Assembly (NCBI RefSeq): GCF_014117215.1
Contig: NZ_JACGXS010000001.1
Span: forward strand, 186,001 to 250,000
Reading direction: 5' to 3'
Length of the DNA stretch: 64,000 bases
Source: Stenotrophomonas tumulicola
GTDB taxonomy: Bacteria > Pseudomonadota > Gammaproteobacteria > Xanthomonadales > Xanthomonadaceae
Part shown: piece by piece, positions 54,829-63,605 of the stretch
Layout of the letters: the number at the start of each line of letters is the position of its first letter
Numbering within the stretch: the stretch's first letter is position 1
Program-made: the position numbers and the translations under genes
Notes under the pieces: model-generated
The model's database searches: none
Told to the model about the DNA's origin: nothing
The model's input: only the letters and a program-made list of their open reading frames with translations

Positions 54829-56835
54829 TCAGTGCCAGACGCGGATCTGTTCGGCCTCGATGCGCTGCATCGGCTGGCCCGGCTTGCAGCTGAAGCTGGC
54901 AGAGAACGCCGGCAGGTTGGACAGCGGTCCGTTGGTACGCCACTTGCCCGGCGCGCGGATGTCCGCTCCCACGCGTGCCACGGCCTCGTTGGGCGACAAC
55001 TGCTGGCCCCACAGCGCCGCCCAGGCGCTGAAGAAGGCCTGCTGGTCTGCCGGCTTGGCATTGGGTTCCAGCGCCGCGTAGGCCTCCCAGGCCAGCTCCA
55101 GCCCGGCCAGGTCCGCCAGGTTTTCTTCCTGGGTCAGCGTGCCGTTGACCTTGGCTCCCTTCACGCCCGGGAAGTCATAGCTGCCGTACTGCGCCGCAAC
55201 CCGGCTGCCCAGCAGCGTCCAGGCGGTCTTGTCGGCCGGGCTCCACCAGCTGCGCAGTTCGCCGCGGGCATCGATCAGCGCGCCCTTGGCGTCGATGGCG
55301 CGGGTCAGCTCATGGCCGACCAGTGCGCCATAGCTGCCGTACTTGTTGGCTGCGTTGGCCTGTGCGCTGAAAATTGGCTCCTGCAGTGCGGCGGCGGTGA
55401 CGATCAGGCGGTTCTGCGCCAAATCGTATGCCAGTGACGGCTGCTGCGGCAGCACGTCCCAGCGACGGTCGGCGTTGCCCTTTCCGATGCGCTTCATCTC
55501 CTCGCGGTGGCGCCAGGTGGAGGCGATCAGCATGTTGCCACCGAAGCTGCCACGGCCCATCGGTTGCACGCTGTAGTCCAGGTCGCGCAGGGGGGTGCCG
55601 ATCTCGATCTTCATCGCGCCCAGCTTGGCCTGTGCTTCAGCCTTGGCTTCTGCGCTCAGCCAGGTGCTGCGCTTGAGGGCTTCGATCTGCGTTTCACGCA
55701 ACTTGTCGATGATCACCGCTGCCTGGCGGCGATCTTCGCCCGACAGGTGCCTGGCGGCATATTCACGGCCGAGCATCGGACCGGCCGCTACGTTGATCGC
55801 ATCCAGCACCTGCTCCCAGCGCGCCGCAGGCAGGGTCTGCCCGCGCAGCACGCGGCCGCGGAATTCGAACTCGGCATCGCGGTAGGCCTTGGACAGGTAC
55901 GGTGCCATCGCATCACCCACGCGCCAGCGCAGGTAAGCCTTCCACTGGTCCGGCTTGATCCGGGTGACCATGCCGTCCAGCGCCTTGAACAGGGATTCGT
56001 CGGACAGCGACACCAGGTCGTCCTTCACTCCCTGTACCTTCAGGAAGGCGTCCAGCTGCAGGTTTTTGTAACGGCCGTTGAGATCCTTGGTGGAGATCGG
56101 CGCGTAGTTGCGGAACGGATTGTTGAGGTCGGCCAGTGACTGGGCATTGCGCGCCAGTTCGGTTTCCAGCGCGATCACCGCCTGCGATTCGGCGTCCAGC
56201 TTGTCGGCCGGGGTGCCGGTCAGGGCCAGGATCTGTTTGACATAGGCGCGGTAACGCCCGATCACCGCCACTGTATCGGCATCGGTGCGGGTGTAGAACG
56301 CCGGGTCTGGCAGGCCCATGCCGCCCTGCATGAAATAGCCGATATGGCGGTCCAGCGCCTTCAGGTCCACGTCCGGGCCGAAGTTGAAAGCTACCGGAAT
56401 GCCGACCTGGTGCAACGCCGCGAAGGAGGCTGGCACGTCCTTGGCCTTCTTGATCGCATTGATGCGGGTCAGCAGCGGAGCGATCGGATTGGAACCGTCG
56501 GCTTCCACTGCTGCCTCGTCCAGGCCGCTGGCCCAGAAGTCACCGAGCAGCTTCTGCACGTTGCCCTGCGGGCTGGCCATGGCGGCATCCAGCAGCTCGC
56601 GCTGCTGCAGGCGGCTGCGGTCCACCAACTGGCCCAGCGCCGTGGTGGCGCCGGTCTGCGGCACCGGATTGGCCTTCAGCCACGCTGCGTTGCTGTAATC
56701 GTAGAAGTCGGTGCACTGCGCGGTTACTGCCGGCGCACGTGCAGCCTTCTTCTTGGCGGCCAGCGCATCGTGTGCAGGAAACAGCATGGCCAGGCTGACG
56801 CCCAGGGATATGGCAAGCGGACGAAGATTGGGCAT
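54829..56835 (-). CDS. M13 family peptidase homologue with disrupted zinc motif (HELTR)
   Basis: A 668-residue secreted protein starting MPNLRPLAISLGVSLAMLFPAHDALA. Its overall plan is that of M13 (neprilysin/PepO): CTDFYDYSNAAWLKANPVP at the N terminus and GTLTQEENLADLAGLELAWEAY near the C terminus. The zinc motif reads GHELTRAID at residues 507-515: His508 and Glu509 are kept but the second His is Arg512 (codon CGC). Glu571 remains. The NAYYN substrate loop of M13 enzymes is replaced by SLAYDL. Unless another ligand substitutes, it is probably inactive. It lies directly downstream of an intact paralogue. Confidence 0.9.
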   Translation of the reverse strand: MPNLRPLAISLGVSLAMLFPAHDALAAKKKAARAPAVTAQCTDFYDYSNAAWLKANPVPQTGATTALGQLVDRSRLQQRELLDAAMASPQGNVQKLLGDFWASGLDEAAVEADGSNPIAPLLTRINAIKKAKDVPASFAALHQVGIPVAFNFGPDVDLKALDRHIGYFMQGGMGLPDPAFYTRTDADTVAVIGRYRAYVKQILALTGTPADKLDAESQAVIALETELARNAQSLADLNNPFRNYAPISTKDLNGRYKNLQLDAFLKVQGVKDDLVSLSDESLFKALDGMVTRIKPDQWKAYLRWRVGDAMAPYLSKAYRDAEFEFRGRVLRGQTLPAARWEQVLDAINVAAGPMLGREYAARHLSGEDRRQAAVIIDKLRETQIEALKRSTWLSAEAKAEAQAKLGAMKIEIGTPLRDLDYSVQPMGRGSFGGNMLIASTWRHREEMKRIGKGNADRRWDVLPQQPSLAYDLAQNRLIVTAAALQEPIFSAQANAANKYGSYGALVGHELTRAIDAKGALIDARGELRSWWSPADKTAWTLLGSRVAAQYGSYDFPGVKGAKVNGTLTQEENLADLAGLELAWEAYAALEPNAKPADQQAFFSAWAALWGQQLSPNEAVARVGADIRAPGKWRTNGPLSNLPAFSASFSCKPGQPMQRIEAEQIRVWH

Positions 56836-56960
56836 GGAAGAGCGAATCCATCGAGGATTGAGGGCTGCGGCACTATAGCAAGCCCGGGCCGAAGGCGGCG
56901 TGCTCCGGATGGGGGGATCAACGGCTGCTACCCACCCCATTCGGCAGCGCGTACCGGATA

Positions 56961-56992
56961 CACAAAGGCCCGGGTTTCCCCGGGCCTTTGTG
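56961..56992 (-). terminator. Terminator of the intact M13 peptidase gene
   Basis: A perfect 14-bp stem (CACAAAGGCCCGGG and complement) with loop TTTC. The T tract is short, but the stem is strong. Confidence 0.7.
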
Positions 56993-57013
56993 CGGTGCAC
57001 TAGCGGTGGCGCG

Positions 57014-59113
57014 TTACCAGATCACGACCTGCGCATCGCCAGCGCGCGACATCGGCGTACCGGCCTTGCACTGGAACGCCGTGGCGAAGGTCGGCAGGTT
57101 CGACGGCGCACCCATCGCGCGGAACTGCGCCGGTGCATGCGGATCGGTGGTCAGGCGGACCTTTGCGTTCTCCGGGGTGTATTTGGTACGCCACACGGTG
57201 GCCCAGTTGAAGAAGAAGCGCTGGTCGCGGGTGAACCCGTCAACCTTCGGATCTTCCTTGCCGGCCGATGCTTTCTGCAGTGCATCGTAGGCCGTGGCAA
57301 GGCCGCCCAGGTCGGCGATGTTCTCGCCCAGCGTCAGGCTGCCATCGACGGCCTGGCCGTCCACCTTGTACCCGTTGAACTGCTTGACCAGCTTGCCGGT
57401 GAGGCCCGCGAAGTTCTTGCTGTCCGCCTCGGTCCACCAGTTCTCGAAGTTGCCGGTCGGCCCGAAACGGCTGCCCTGGTCGTCATAACCGTGGGTCATC
57501 TCGTGGCCGATCACCGCACCGATGCCGCCATAGTTCAGTGCGTCGTCGGCGTTGGGATCGAAGAACGGCGGCTGCAGGATCGCTGCCGGGAACACGATCT
57601 CGTTCTGCAGCGGGTTGTAGTACGCGTTGACGGTCTGCGGGGTCATGCCCCACTCGGTCTTGTCCACCGGCTGGCCGATCTTGGACAGGTCGAACTTGTA
57701 GTTGAATGCGTTGGCAGCATGCACGTTGCCGAGGAAGCTGTCACGGCCGGTATCCAGGCCCGACCAGTCGCGCCATTTGTCCGGGTAGCCGATCTTCGGC
57801 GTGAAGGTTTCCCACTTGGCAATCGCCTTGGCCTTGGTCTCGTCGCTCATCCACGTCAAACCCTGGATACGCTCCTTCAGCGAATCGGCAAGGTTCTTCA
57901 CCAGCGTTTCCATCTTCGCCTTGGATTCCGGCGAAAAAGCGACCTTGACGTACAACTGGCCGAAGGCTTCGCCGGCGCCGTTCTCGATGGTGCCGAGCAC
58001 GCGCTTCCAGCGTGGCTTCTGTTCCTTCTGGCCGTTGAGCGTCTTGCCGTAGAAGGCGTAGTTCTCATCGGCGAAGGCATCGCTCAGGTACGGCGAGGCG
58101 CTGTCCACGGTGTGGAAACGCAGGTAGGCACGCCATACGGCCGGATCGGTGTCGGCCAGTGCCTTGCTCACTTCTTCATGGAAGGCGGGGATGGCGAGCG
58201 AGAACTTCTCCGGTGCGGCTACGCCCTGCGACTTGAAGAACTCGGTCCAACTGAAGTTCGGGGTCAGCTTGTCGGCGTCGGCCAGGGTGACAGGGTGGTA
58301 ATACAGCGAGACGTCCCGCGACAGCTCGACGCTGGACTTGGAGGCCTTGGCCAGGCGGGTTTCAAACTTGATGACCTCCTCGGCCTGGGTGGCGGCATCG
58401 GCGGCGGGCACGCCGGCCAGCTCCAGCACCTTGGCCACATGGGCCTGGTAGGCCTTCAGCTTGTCCGCTTTTGACGCGTCGGTATAGAAGGTCTTGTCCG
58501 GCAGGCCCAGGCCGCCCTGGCTGGCATAGGCCATGTTGACGGCGGAGTTCTGGAAGTCGGCTTCGGCACCGAAGCCGAACAGCACGTTCTCGCCCTTGGC
58601 GGCCGTGTCGCGCAGGTAGGCGGCGATCGCGTCCTTGTCGGACAGCGCGTCGATGGCAGTGAGGTCGGCCTTGATCGGCTCGATGCCCTGTTCGTTGATC
58701 CTGGTTTCATCCATGCCGGTGGCCCACAGGTCACCGACCACCTTTTCGATGTGGTTCGGATTCTTTACCTGCGCCACCTGCTCGGCCAACTGGTGTTGCA
58801 CGGCGACCGAACGTTCGTCGAGGATGGTGAACGCGCCCCAGCTGGTGCGGTCGGCCGGGATTTCGTTGGAAGCCAGCCACTTGCTGTTGACGTAATCGCC
58901 GAAGGCCGTGCAGGCGTCCAGGCTGCTGTCCAGGTCACTGGCCTGGAAGGCGTTGTAGGCCGGAAGTTTGGACTGGTCCAGGGTGTAGGTGGTTTCGTTG
59001 GCGGCCGGAGTGGAGGCGGTGCCATCCGTGGCCGGGGTTTCGTTCTTGCCGCAGCCGACCAGCGCGGCCGAAACGGCCAGGGTCAGCAGGACGATCTTGG
59101 GAGTACGGGTCAC
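57014..59113 (-). CDS. M13 family metallopeptidase (PepO/neprilysin-like), lipoprotein
   Basis: A 699-residue lipoprotein from a GTG at 59113 behind GGAGG, with lipobox VGC and Cys21. The zinc motif HEMTH (His537, His541) lies in GAVIGHEMTHGYDDQGSRFGP, and the third ligand Glu in SLTLGENIADLGGLATAYDAL. NAYYNP, the substrate-binding loop, is complete. These enzymes cleave oligopeptides in the periplasm. It is the intact paralogue of the gene at 54829, same strand, 178 bp apart with its own terminator between. Confidence 0.94.
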   Translation of the reverse strand: MTRTPKIVLLTLAVSAALVGCGKNETPATDGTASTPAANETTYTLDQSKLPAYNAFQASDLDSSLDACTAFGDYVNSKWLASNEIPADRTSWGAFTILDERSVAVQHQLAEQVAQVKNPNHIEKVVGDLWATGMDETRINEQGIEPIKADLTAIDALSDKDAIAAYLRDTAAKGENVLFGFGAEADFQNSAVNMAYASQGGLGLPDKTFYTDASKADKLKAYQAHVAKVLELAGVPAADAATQAEEVIKFETRLAKASKSSVELSRDVSLYYHPVTLADADKLTPNFSWTEFFKSQGVAAPEKFSLAIPAFHEEVSKALADTDPAVWRAYLRFHTVDSASPYLSDAFADENYAFYGKTLNGQKEQKPRWKRVLGTIENGAGEAFGQLYVKVAFSPESKAKMETLVKNLADSLKERIQGLTWMSDETKAKAIAKWETFTPKIGYPDKWRDWSGLDTGRDSFLGNVHAANAFNYKFDLSKIGQPVDKTEWGMTPQTVNAYYNPLQNEIVFPAAILQPPFFDPNADDALNYGGIGAVIGHEMTHGYDDQGSRFGPTGNFENWWTEADSKNFAGLTGKLVKQFNGYKVDGQAVDGSLTLGENIADLGGLATAYDALQKASAGKEDPKVDGFTRDQRFFFNWATVWRTKYTPENAKVRLTTDPHAPAQFRAMGAPSNLPTFATAFQCKAGTPMSRAGDAQVVIW

Positions 59114-59270
59114 TTTGTATGGCCTCCAGGCCGCGTGATGTCTGGGAATGGCCCTGCAAGGGCCATAGGGCGGACGATACGCCTCCGACCCCCCCTGCAA
59201 GGGTGTCGAAGGTCATGCCGCCTTGCAAGGGTAGGCGCGCGGGCAGTATCGGCAAAGTGGCGTCGCAGGG

Positions 59271-59302
59271 AAAAAGAGGAGGCCCGCCTTGCGGCGGGCC
59301 TC
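59271..59302 (-). terminator. Terminator of the TonB-dependent receptor at 59343
   Basis: A 10-bp stem (GAGGCCCGCC/GGCGGGCCTC), loop of four, followed on the minus strand by CTCTTTTT. Confidence 0.85.
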
Positions 59303-59342
59303 GTCTTTGGCGCCCTGTGCAGGGATGCAGTGGCGCGGATTA

Positions 59343-62144
59343 TTACTTCGCGCCGAACTCGTACTTGGCCTGCACGTAGATCGCACGCCCGTAAGCGTTG
59401 TACAGGTAATTGTTGTATGGCTGGCCGCTGGTCCCGGCGAAGCTGTAACGCTGGTTGTCAGGCATTTTGTTGAACACGTTGTTGACCATCAGCGACAGAG
59501 TCAGGTTCTCCATGGCGCGGTAGTTCACGCTCAGGTTGTAGGTGGTATACGAGCCCCACTTGCCGGCCTTGTACCCGGATGGGTGGATATAATCGTAGCC
59601 GTTGCCCAGGTAGGCCATGTAGTTCGGCGTCTTGCCGATATAGTTGGCATACAACGTGGTGGTCCAATCGCCCTTGGCCCATGCGACCGAGCCATCGGCG
59701 CGCACCTTGGCGTAGGAATCATAGATCCACATGGCATACGGGTCGCCCAGCAGGTCCAGGTAGTCGTCACCCGGCTGCGGCTGCAACTCACGCTCCAGCA
59801 TGTTGGTGTAGTTGCCGGAGAACTGCAGTGCGCCGAAACGGCCCATGTCCTGCACGTACTTGAAGCTGGCCGTCAGCGCCTGCAGGTTCTGGCTGGCGAC
59901 GTTCATCTTCGGTGTATAGATCTCGTCCAGCACGCCAGCGCCGTCACGGGTCACCCAATCGGCCACGTTGTCGCAGCTGGCCGAAGTATTGTTGGACAGG
60001 CCGTTGCGGCAGTAGTATTCCGCCAGCAGCAACTGGTCGGAACTGAGCGTGTTGACCTCGTTCTTGATTTTCCAGTTGTAATAATCCACCGAGAACGACA
60101 GGTTGTTCAACGGCGCCCACACAATGCCGGCATTCCATACATCGGCAGTGATCGGCTCCAGGTCCGGGTTGCCGGACTGCACGCCGAATACCGATTCGTT
60201 GTCGTAGGGGCAGCCAAGGGTGTTGGCCGGGTCGTAACCTAGCTGGCCGCAACGGTAATAGTCAGTCGAGCTATTGGCGTAGTAGCCGCTCATTCCCTGG
60301 AACGCATCAGCCAGGGTCGGGGCGCGGAATGCCGTACCGTACTTGCCACGGAACAGCAGGCTTTCGATCGGACGGAACTCGACGCCCACGCTGTAAGTGG
60401 CCTTGTCGATCGTACTGTCCTGGATCTTGAACGCGTCGTAGCGGCCAGAGGCGGTGACGGTCAGGGAATCCAGCAGTGGCAGGCGCAGTTCGCTGGTCAC
60501 CGCGTAATTGCTGCGGTGGCCCGCACCTGAAACCGCCGTGGTGCCCCACACGCTGCCGTCGACCAGGCCCGGATCGGGCGAGTAATCCCAACCTTCGCTG
60601 CCGCCTTCCACCACCACTGCGAAGCCGGCATCGCCACCGGGCAGCGAGAACAGCGAACCATTGGTCAGCTGTACGCGCCCCAGGTTCTGCCAAGTACGGC
60701 TCTCGCTGTAGCTGTATCCGGTGAAGCTCTGGAAGTCGCCGGCGGGCATGGGCGCGTAGAACGCTTCCCAGTTGGGGTTGTAGATGTTGTAGCCATCGTC
60801 GTCGACGCCCAGTACCGGGCCCAACACGTGATCTTCGAAGTAGCTGTCGATCGGGTCGGCCCAGCGTACGAAACCGCGTTCGGTCAGCTTGTATTCGCCC
60901 CGGCTGAAGCTGGCGCTGTAATCCCAGTTGCCAGCCGAGCCGCGACCGCCGAGCGTTACCTGGTAGGCCTTGTTGCGGTCGGTATTCAGGATGTCCTTGT
61001 AGCCATTGGGGCCGATGTCTTCCGGCGCGAACACGCGCTGCAGGTTCAGGTACTGGTCCGAGCCCTGGTCATAGAACGCTCCCCAGCCCGCTGACGTACC
61101 CCACCAGGTGTAGTTGGAGCCGGTGGCGTACTGGACTTCTTCCAGGTTGACCAGCGCATCACCGAACAACTGGAAGTTGTCATTTACATCGAAGGTCAGC
61201 GAGCTGTATATCTGGCTGCTTTCCTTGCCGTTCTTGATAGTCTTGTAGCCGGTGCCGTAGATCGAGCCGCAGGCTTGGCCCGTCGGACGCGTGCCCAGCA
61301 CCGTGGTGCCGCCGAACTGCCCGGCGACGTTGGCGCACAGGTTCGGATCCATCATTGCATAGCGGTTTTCATTGTCTGGCTGCAGTACCAGGAAATCATT
61401 GGATACGTACTGCGGGCTGTAACCATCGGGGTTGTTGACCTTGGTCAGGTCGCGCTGGTAACCCCAGATCGGACTGGTCTTTTCATACTGGGCGTTGACC
61501 AGTACGTTGAGGCGTTCATCGGCGCTGGTGAAGCCCTTGGCCACGCTGAAGCGGAAATTGCTGCCGCCGCCTTCCGAATAGGCTCCGCCGCGCACATTGA
61601 TCGAGCCACCATCCAGGCGGTCCTTCAGGATGATGTTGACGACGCCGGCGATGGCGTCTGAACCGTACAGCGAGGATTGGCCTCCTGGCAGGATCTCGAT
61701 GCGATCGACGATATCGATCGGGATGCCACTGATGTTGTTGAACGAATCGCTGCCGTTGTACAGCGCAGGGTAGGCCAGCATCGGGCGGCCATTGATCAGG
61801 TACTTGGTGTAGCCGGGGCTCAGCCCGAACATGCCGGCCGCCTCGGCACCCTGGGTGAAGGATGCGGAGGTCTGGCCGCCCTGCAGGCCGCCGGTGGTCA
61901 GCGACGACTGTTGCAGCACGTCGGCGACACTGGTGAAGCCGCGGGTCTGGATGTCCTCGGCGGTGACCGTCAGGACCGGCGTATGGGTCTCGATTTCCGT
62001 CTGCGGGATCAGTGAGCCGGTGACTGTGACCCGGTCAAGGCTGGTGGGTGCGTCCTGGGCCAGGACCGGTGAGGACACGGCGATCAGGCTTGCAAACAGG
62101 GCGATGGTTAGCGGGTGGCGCGTAATCATGGAACGCTGGTGCAT
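59343..62144 (-). CDS. TonB-dependent outer-membrane receptor
   Basis: A 933-residue receptor starting MHQRSMITRHPLTIALFASL, AGGA before the ATG; the signal peptide ends near PVLAQ. The plug contains DRVTVTGSLIPQTEIETHTPV, LQGGQTSASFTQGAEAAGM and DRIEILPGGQSSLYGSDAIAGVVNIIL. The barrel ends VQAKYEFGAK, with no terminal Phe. It is of the same subfamily as the receptor at 20332. Substrate unknown; next to two peptidase genes, so peptides are one possibility. Confidence 0.92.
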   Translation of the reverse strand: MHQRSMITRHPLTIALFASLIAVSSPVLAQDAPTSLDRVTVTGSLIPQTEIETHTPVLTVTAEDIQTRGFTSVADVLQQSSLTTGGLQGGQTSASFTQGAEAAGMFGLSPGYTKYLINGRPMLAYPALYNGSDSFNNISGIPIDIVDRIEILPGGQSSLYGSDAIAGVVNIILKDRLDGGSINVRGGAYSEGGGSNFRFSVAKGFTSADERLNVLVNAQYEKTSPIWGYQRDLTKVNNPDGYSPQYVSNDFLVLQPDNENRYAMMDPNLCANVAGQFGGTTVLGTRPTGQACGSIYGTGYKTIKNGKESSQIYSSLTFDVNDNFQLFGDALVNLEEVQYATGSNYTWWGTSAGWGAFYDQGSDQYLNLQRVFAPEDIGPNGYKDILNTDRNKAYQVTLGGRGSAGNWDYSASFSRGEYKLTERGFVRWADPIDSYFEDHVLGPVLGVDDDGYNIYNPNWEAFYAPMPAGDFQSFTGYSYSESRTWQNLGRVQLTNGSLFSLPGGDAGFAVVVEGGSEGWDYSPDPGLVDGSVWGTTAVSGAGHRSNYAVTSELRLPLLDSLTVTASGRYDAFKIQDSTIDKATYSVGVEFRPIESLLFRGKYGTAFRAPTLADAFQGMSGYYANSSTDYYRCGQLGYDPANTLGCPYDNESVFGVQSGNPDLEPITADVWNAGIVWAPLNNLSFSVDYYNWKIKNEVNTLSSDQLLLAEYYCRNGLSNNTSASCDNVADWVTRDGAGVLDEIYTPKMNVASQNLQALTASFKYVQDMGRFGALQFSGNYTNMLERELQPQPGDDYLDLLGDPYAMWIYDSYAKVRADGSVAWAKGDWTTTLYANYIGKTPNYMAYLGNGYDYIHPSGYKAGKWGSYTTYNLSVNYRAMENLTLSLMVNNVFNKMPDNQRYSFAGTSGQPYNNYLYNAYGRAIYVQAKYEFGAK

Positions 62145-62575
62145 GGTGGGTATCCTGAGCAGATGGCTGGATGCTGGCCATGGTCTTCCGTGACGCTTCA
62201 TCGCCCGTTCAGACCTGGTGGCGTCGCCAAAACGTAACACAGCATTAACGAGGGTGACATGTTTTCTTGGAAATGAATCACAATTTTCGAGATATTTGTG
62301 AATATGTTTTCTTTATAAAACAAAGCCTTGCTGATTTTCTTGAAAGGAAATTTCCGTGCTCGGTGAGTATCGGTTGAACTGGCCGGGATTTTTTTCATCG
62401 GTGTTGGCATGGTGGAACGGGGGCTTGAAGTCCCCGTCGGCGACGGCGGCGCAAACCCGCATCGGTGCGTTGCTCCGCACCCATCCCGACTAGGCGACGG
62501 CTCAATGACCGACGGATCTGCCGCGGCTTGTATCATTGCGCCTTACGTTCGATTCGATGATCCCGGAGTACCGCA
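62145..62575. promoter_or_regulatory. AT-rich divergent region between receptor and mrp
   Basis: A 430-bp gap, with a strongly AT-rich stretch at 62255-62345 that probably holds the receptor promoter. The part from about 62400 is GC-rich again and must contain the mrp promoter. I see no gene in it. Confidence 0.5.
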
Positions 62576-63430
62576 GTGAACAACCCGCAACGCCGCCCGC
62601 ACGCCAGCCAGGTGCAGAAGGGCCTGACCCCGCATGCGCGAATCCGCAACGTGGTGGCCGTTGGCTCAGGCAAGGGGGGGGTAGGCAAGAGCACCACGTC
62701 GGTCAACCTGGCCGTGGCGCTGCAGCAGCTTGGCGCGCGGGTAGGGGTGCTGGATGCGGACATCTACGGACCATCGGTGCCGGCCATGCTGGGCCTGTCC
62801 GGCCGCCCGGAAAGCCCGGACAACAAGAGCATCGAGCCACCGCGCGCATTCGGCGTGGATACCATGTCGATAGGCTACCTGATCGAAGACGAGACGCCGA
62901 TGATCTGGCGTGGCCCGATGGCTACGTCGGCGATGACCCAACTGTTCAATGATACGTTGTGGGACGATCTGGACGTGCTGTTGATCGACCTGCCGCCGGG
63001 GACAGGCGACATCCAGCTGACCCTGACCCAGAAGATTCCGCTGGCTGGCGCCGTGATCGTCACCACGCCGCAGGACATCGCCACGCTGGATGCCAGGAAG
63101 GCGCTGAAGATGTTCGAGAAGGTGGAGGTGCCGGTACTGGGCATCGTCGAGAACATGGCCGTGCATACCTGCAGCAACTGCGGGCACGTCGAACACCTGT
63201 TCGGACAGGGCGGCGGCGAGAAGATGGCCGCGCAGTACGGCGTGCCGCTGCTGGGCTCGCTGCCGTTGCAGATCGAAATCCGTGAGCAGGGCGATGCCGG
63301 AACCCCGATCACCGCCTCGCAACCGGATTCTGCCGCCGCGCAGGCCTATCGGCATGCGGCGCAGCGGCTGCTGGAAGAGCTGGCCAAGCGCCCGCGTGCG
63401 TCGATTCCGATCCTGTCCTCGCTGGTCTGA
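62576..63430 (+). CDS. apbC: Mrp/ApbC family Fe-S cluster carrier ATPase
   Basis: A 284-residue P-loop protein from a GTG at 62576 with GGAG upstream. The deviant Walker A is GSGKGGVGKST (residues 30-40), and the cluster-binding CxxC is Cys199 and Cys202 in VHTCSNCGH. DADIYGPSVPAMLGL and LLIDLPPGTGD are family motifs. ApbC binds and delivers [4Fe-4S] clusters. The N-terminal MIP18-like domain of longer homologues is absent, so this is the short form. The mrp-dcd order is common in Gammaproteobacteria. Confidence 0.94.
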   Translation: MNNPQRRPHASQVQKGLTPHARIRNVVAVGSGKGGVGKSTTSVNLAVALQQLGARVGVLDADIYGPSVPAMLGLSGRPESPDNKSIEPPRAFGVDTMSIGYLIEDETPMIWRGPMATSAMTQLFNDTLWDDLDVLLIDLPPGTGDIQLTLTQKIPLAGAVIVTTPQDIATLDARKALKMFEKVEVPVLGIVENMAVHTCSNCGHVEHLFGQGGGEKMAAQYGVPLLGSLPLQIEIREQGDAGTPITASQPDSAAAQAYRHAAQRLLEELAKRPRASIPILSSLV

Positions 63431-63444
63431 TCCCAATCATCCGG

Positions 63445-63532
63445 GTAGCGCCGAGCCATGCTCGGCGAACGGCATGGCACCCAATGCCTGTTGTCTGCGG
63501 TGGTAACCCCGCCGGGCATGGCCCGGCGCTAC
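63445..63532. repeat. Inverted pair of GTAG-type REP palindromes
   Basis: A plus-strand unit at 63445-63467 and a minus-strand unit at 63510-63532 between apbC and dcd. It is the third such inverted pair in the window. Confidence 0.82.
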
Positions 63533-63605
63533 ACCCAGCTGCGGCGGCAACTGTAGAATCGTGGCCCGGGCGTCCGCCCGCCCCATCAAGCAGCCAGGAC
63601 CGAGC

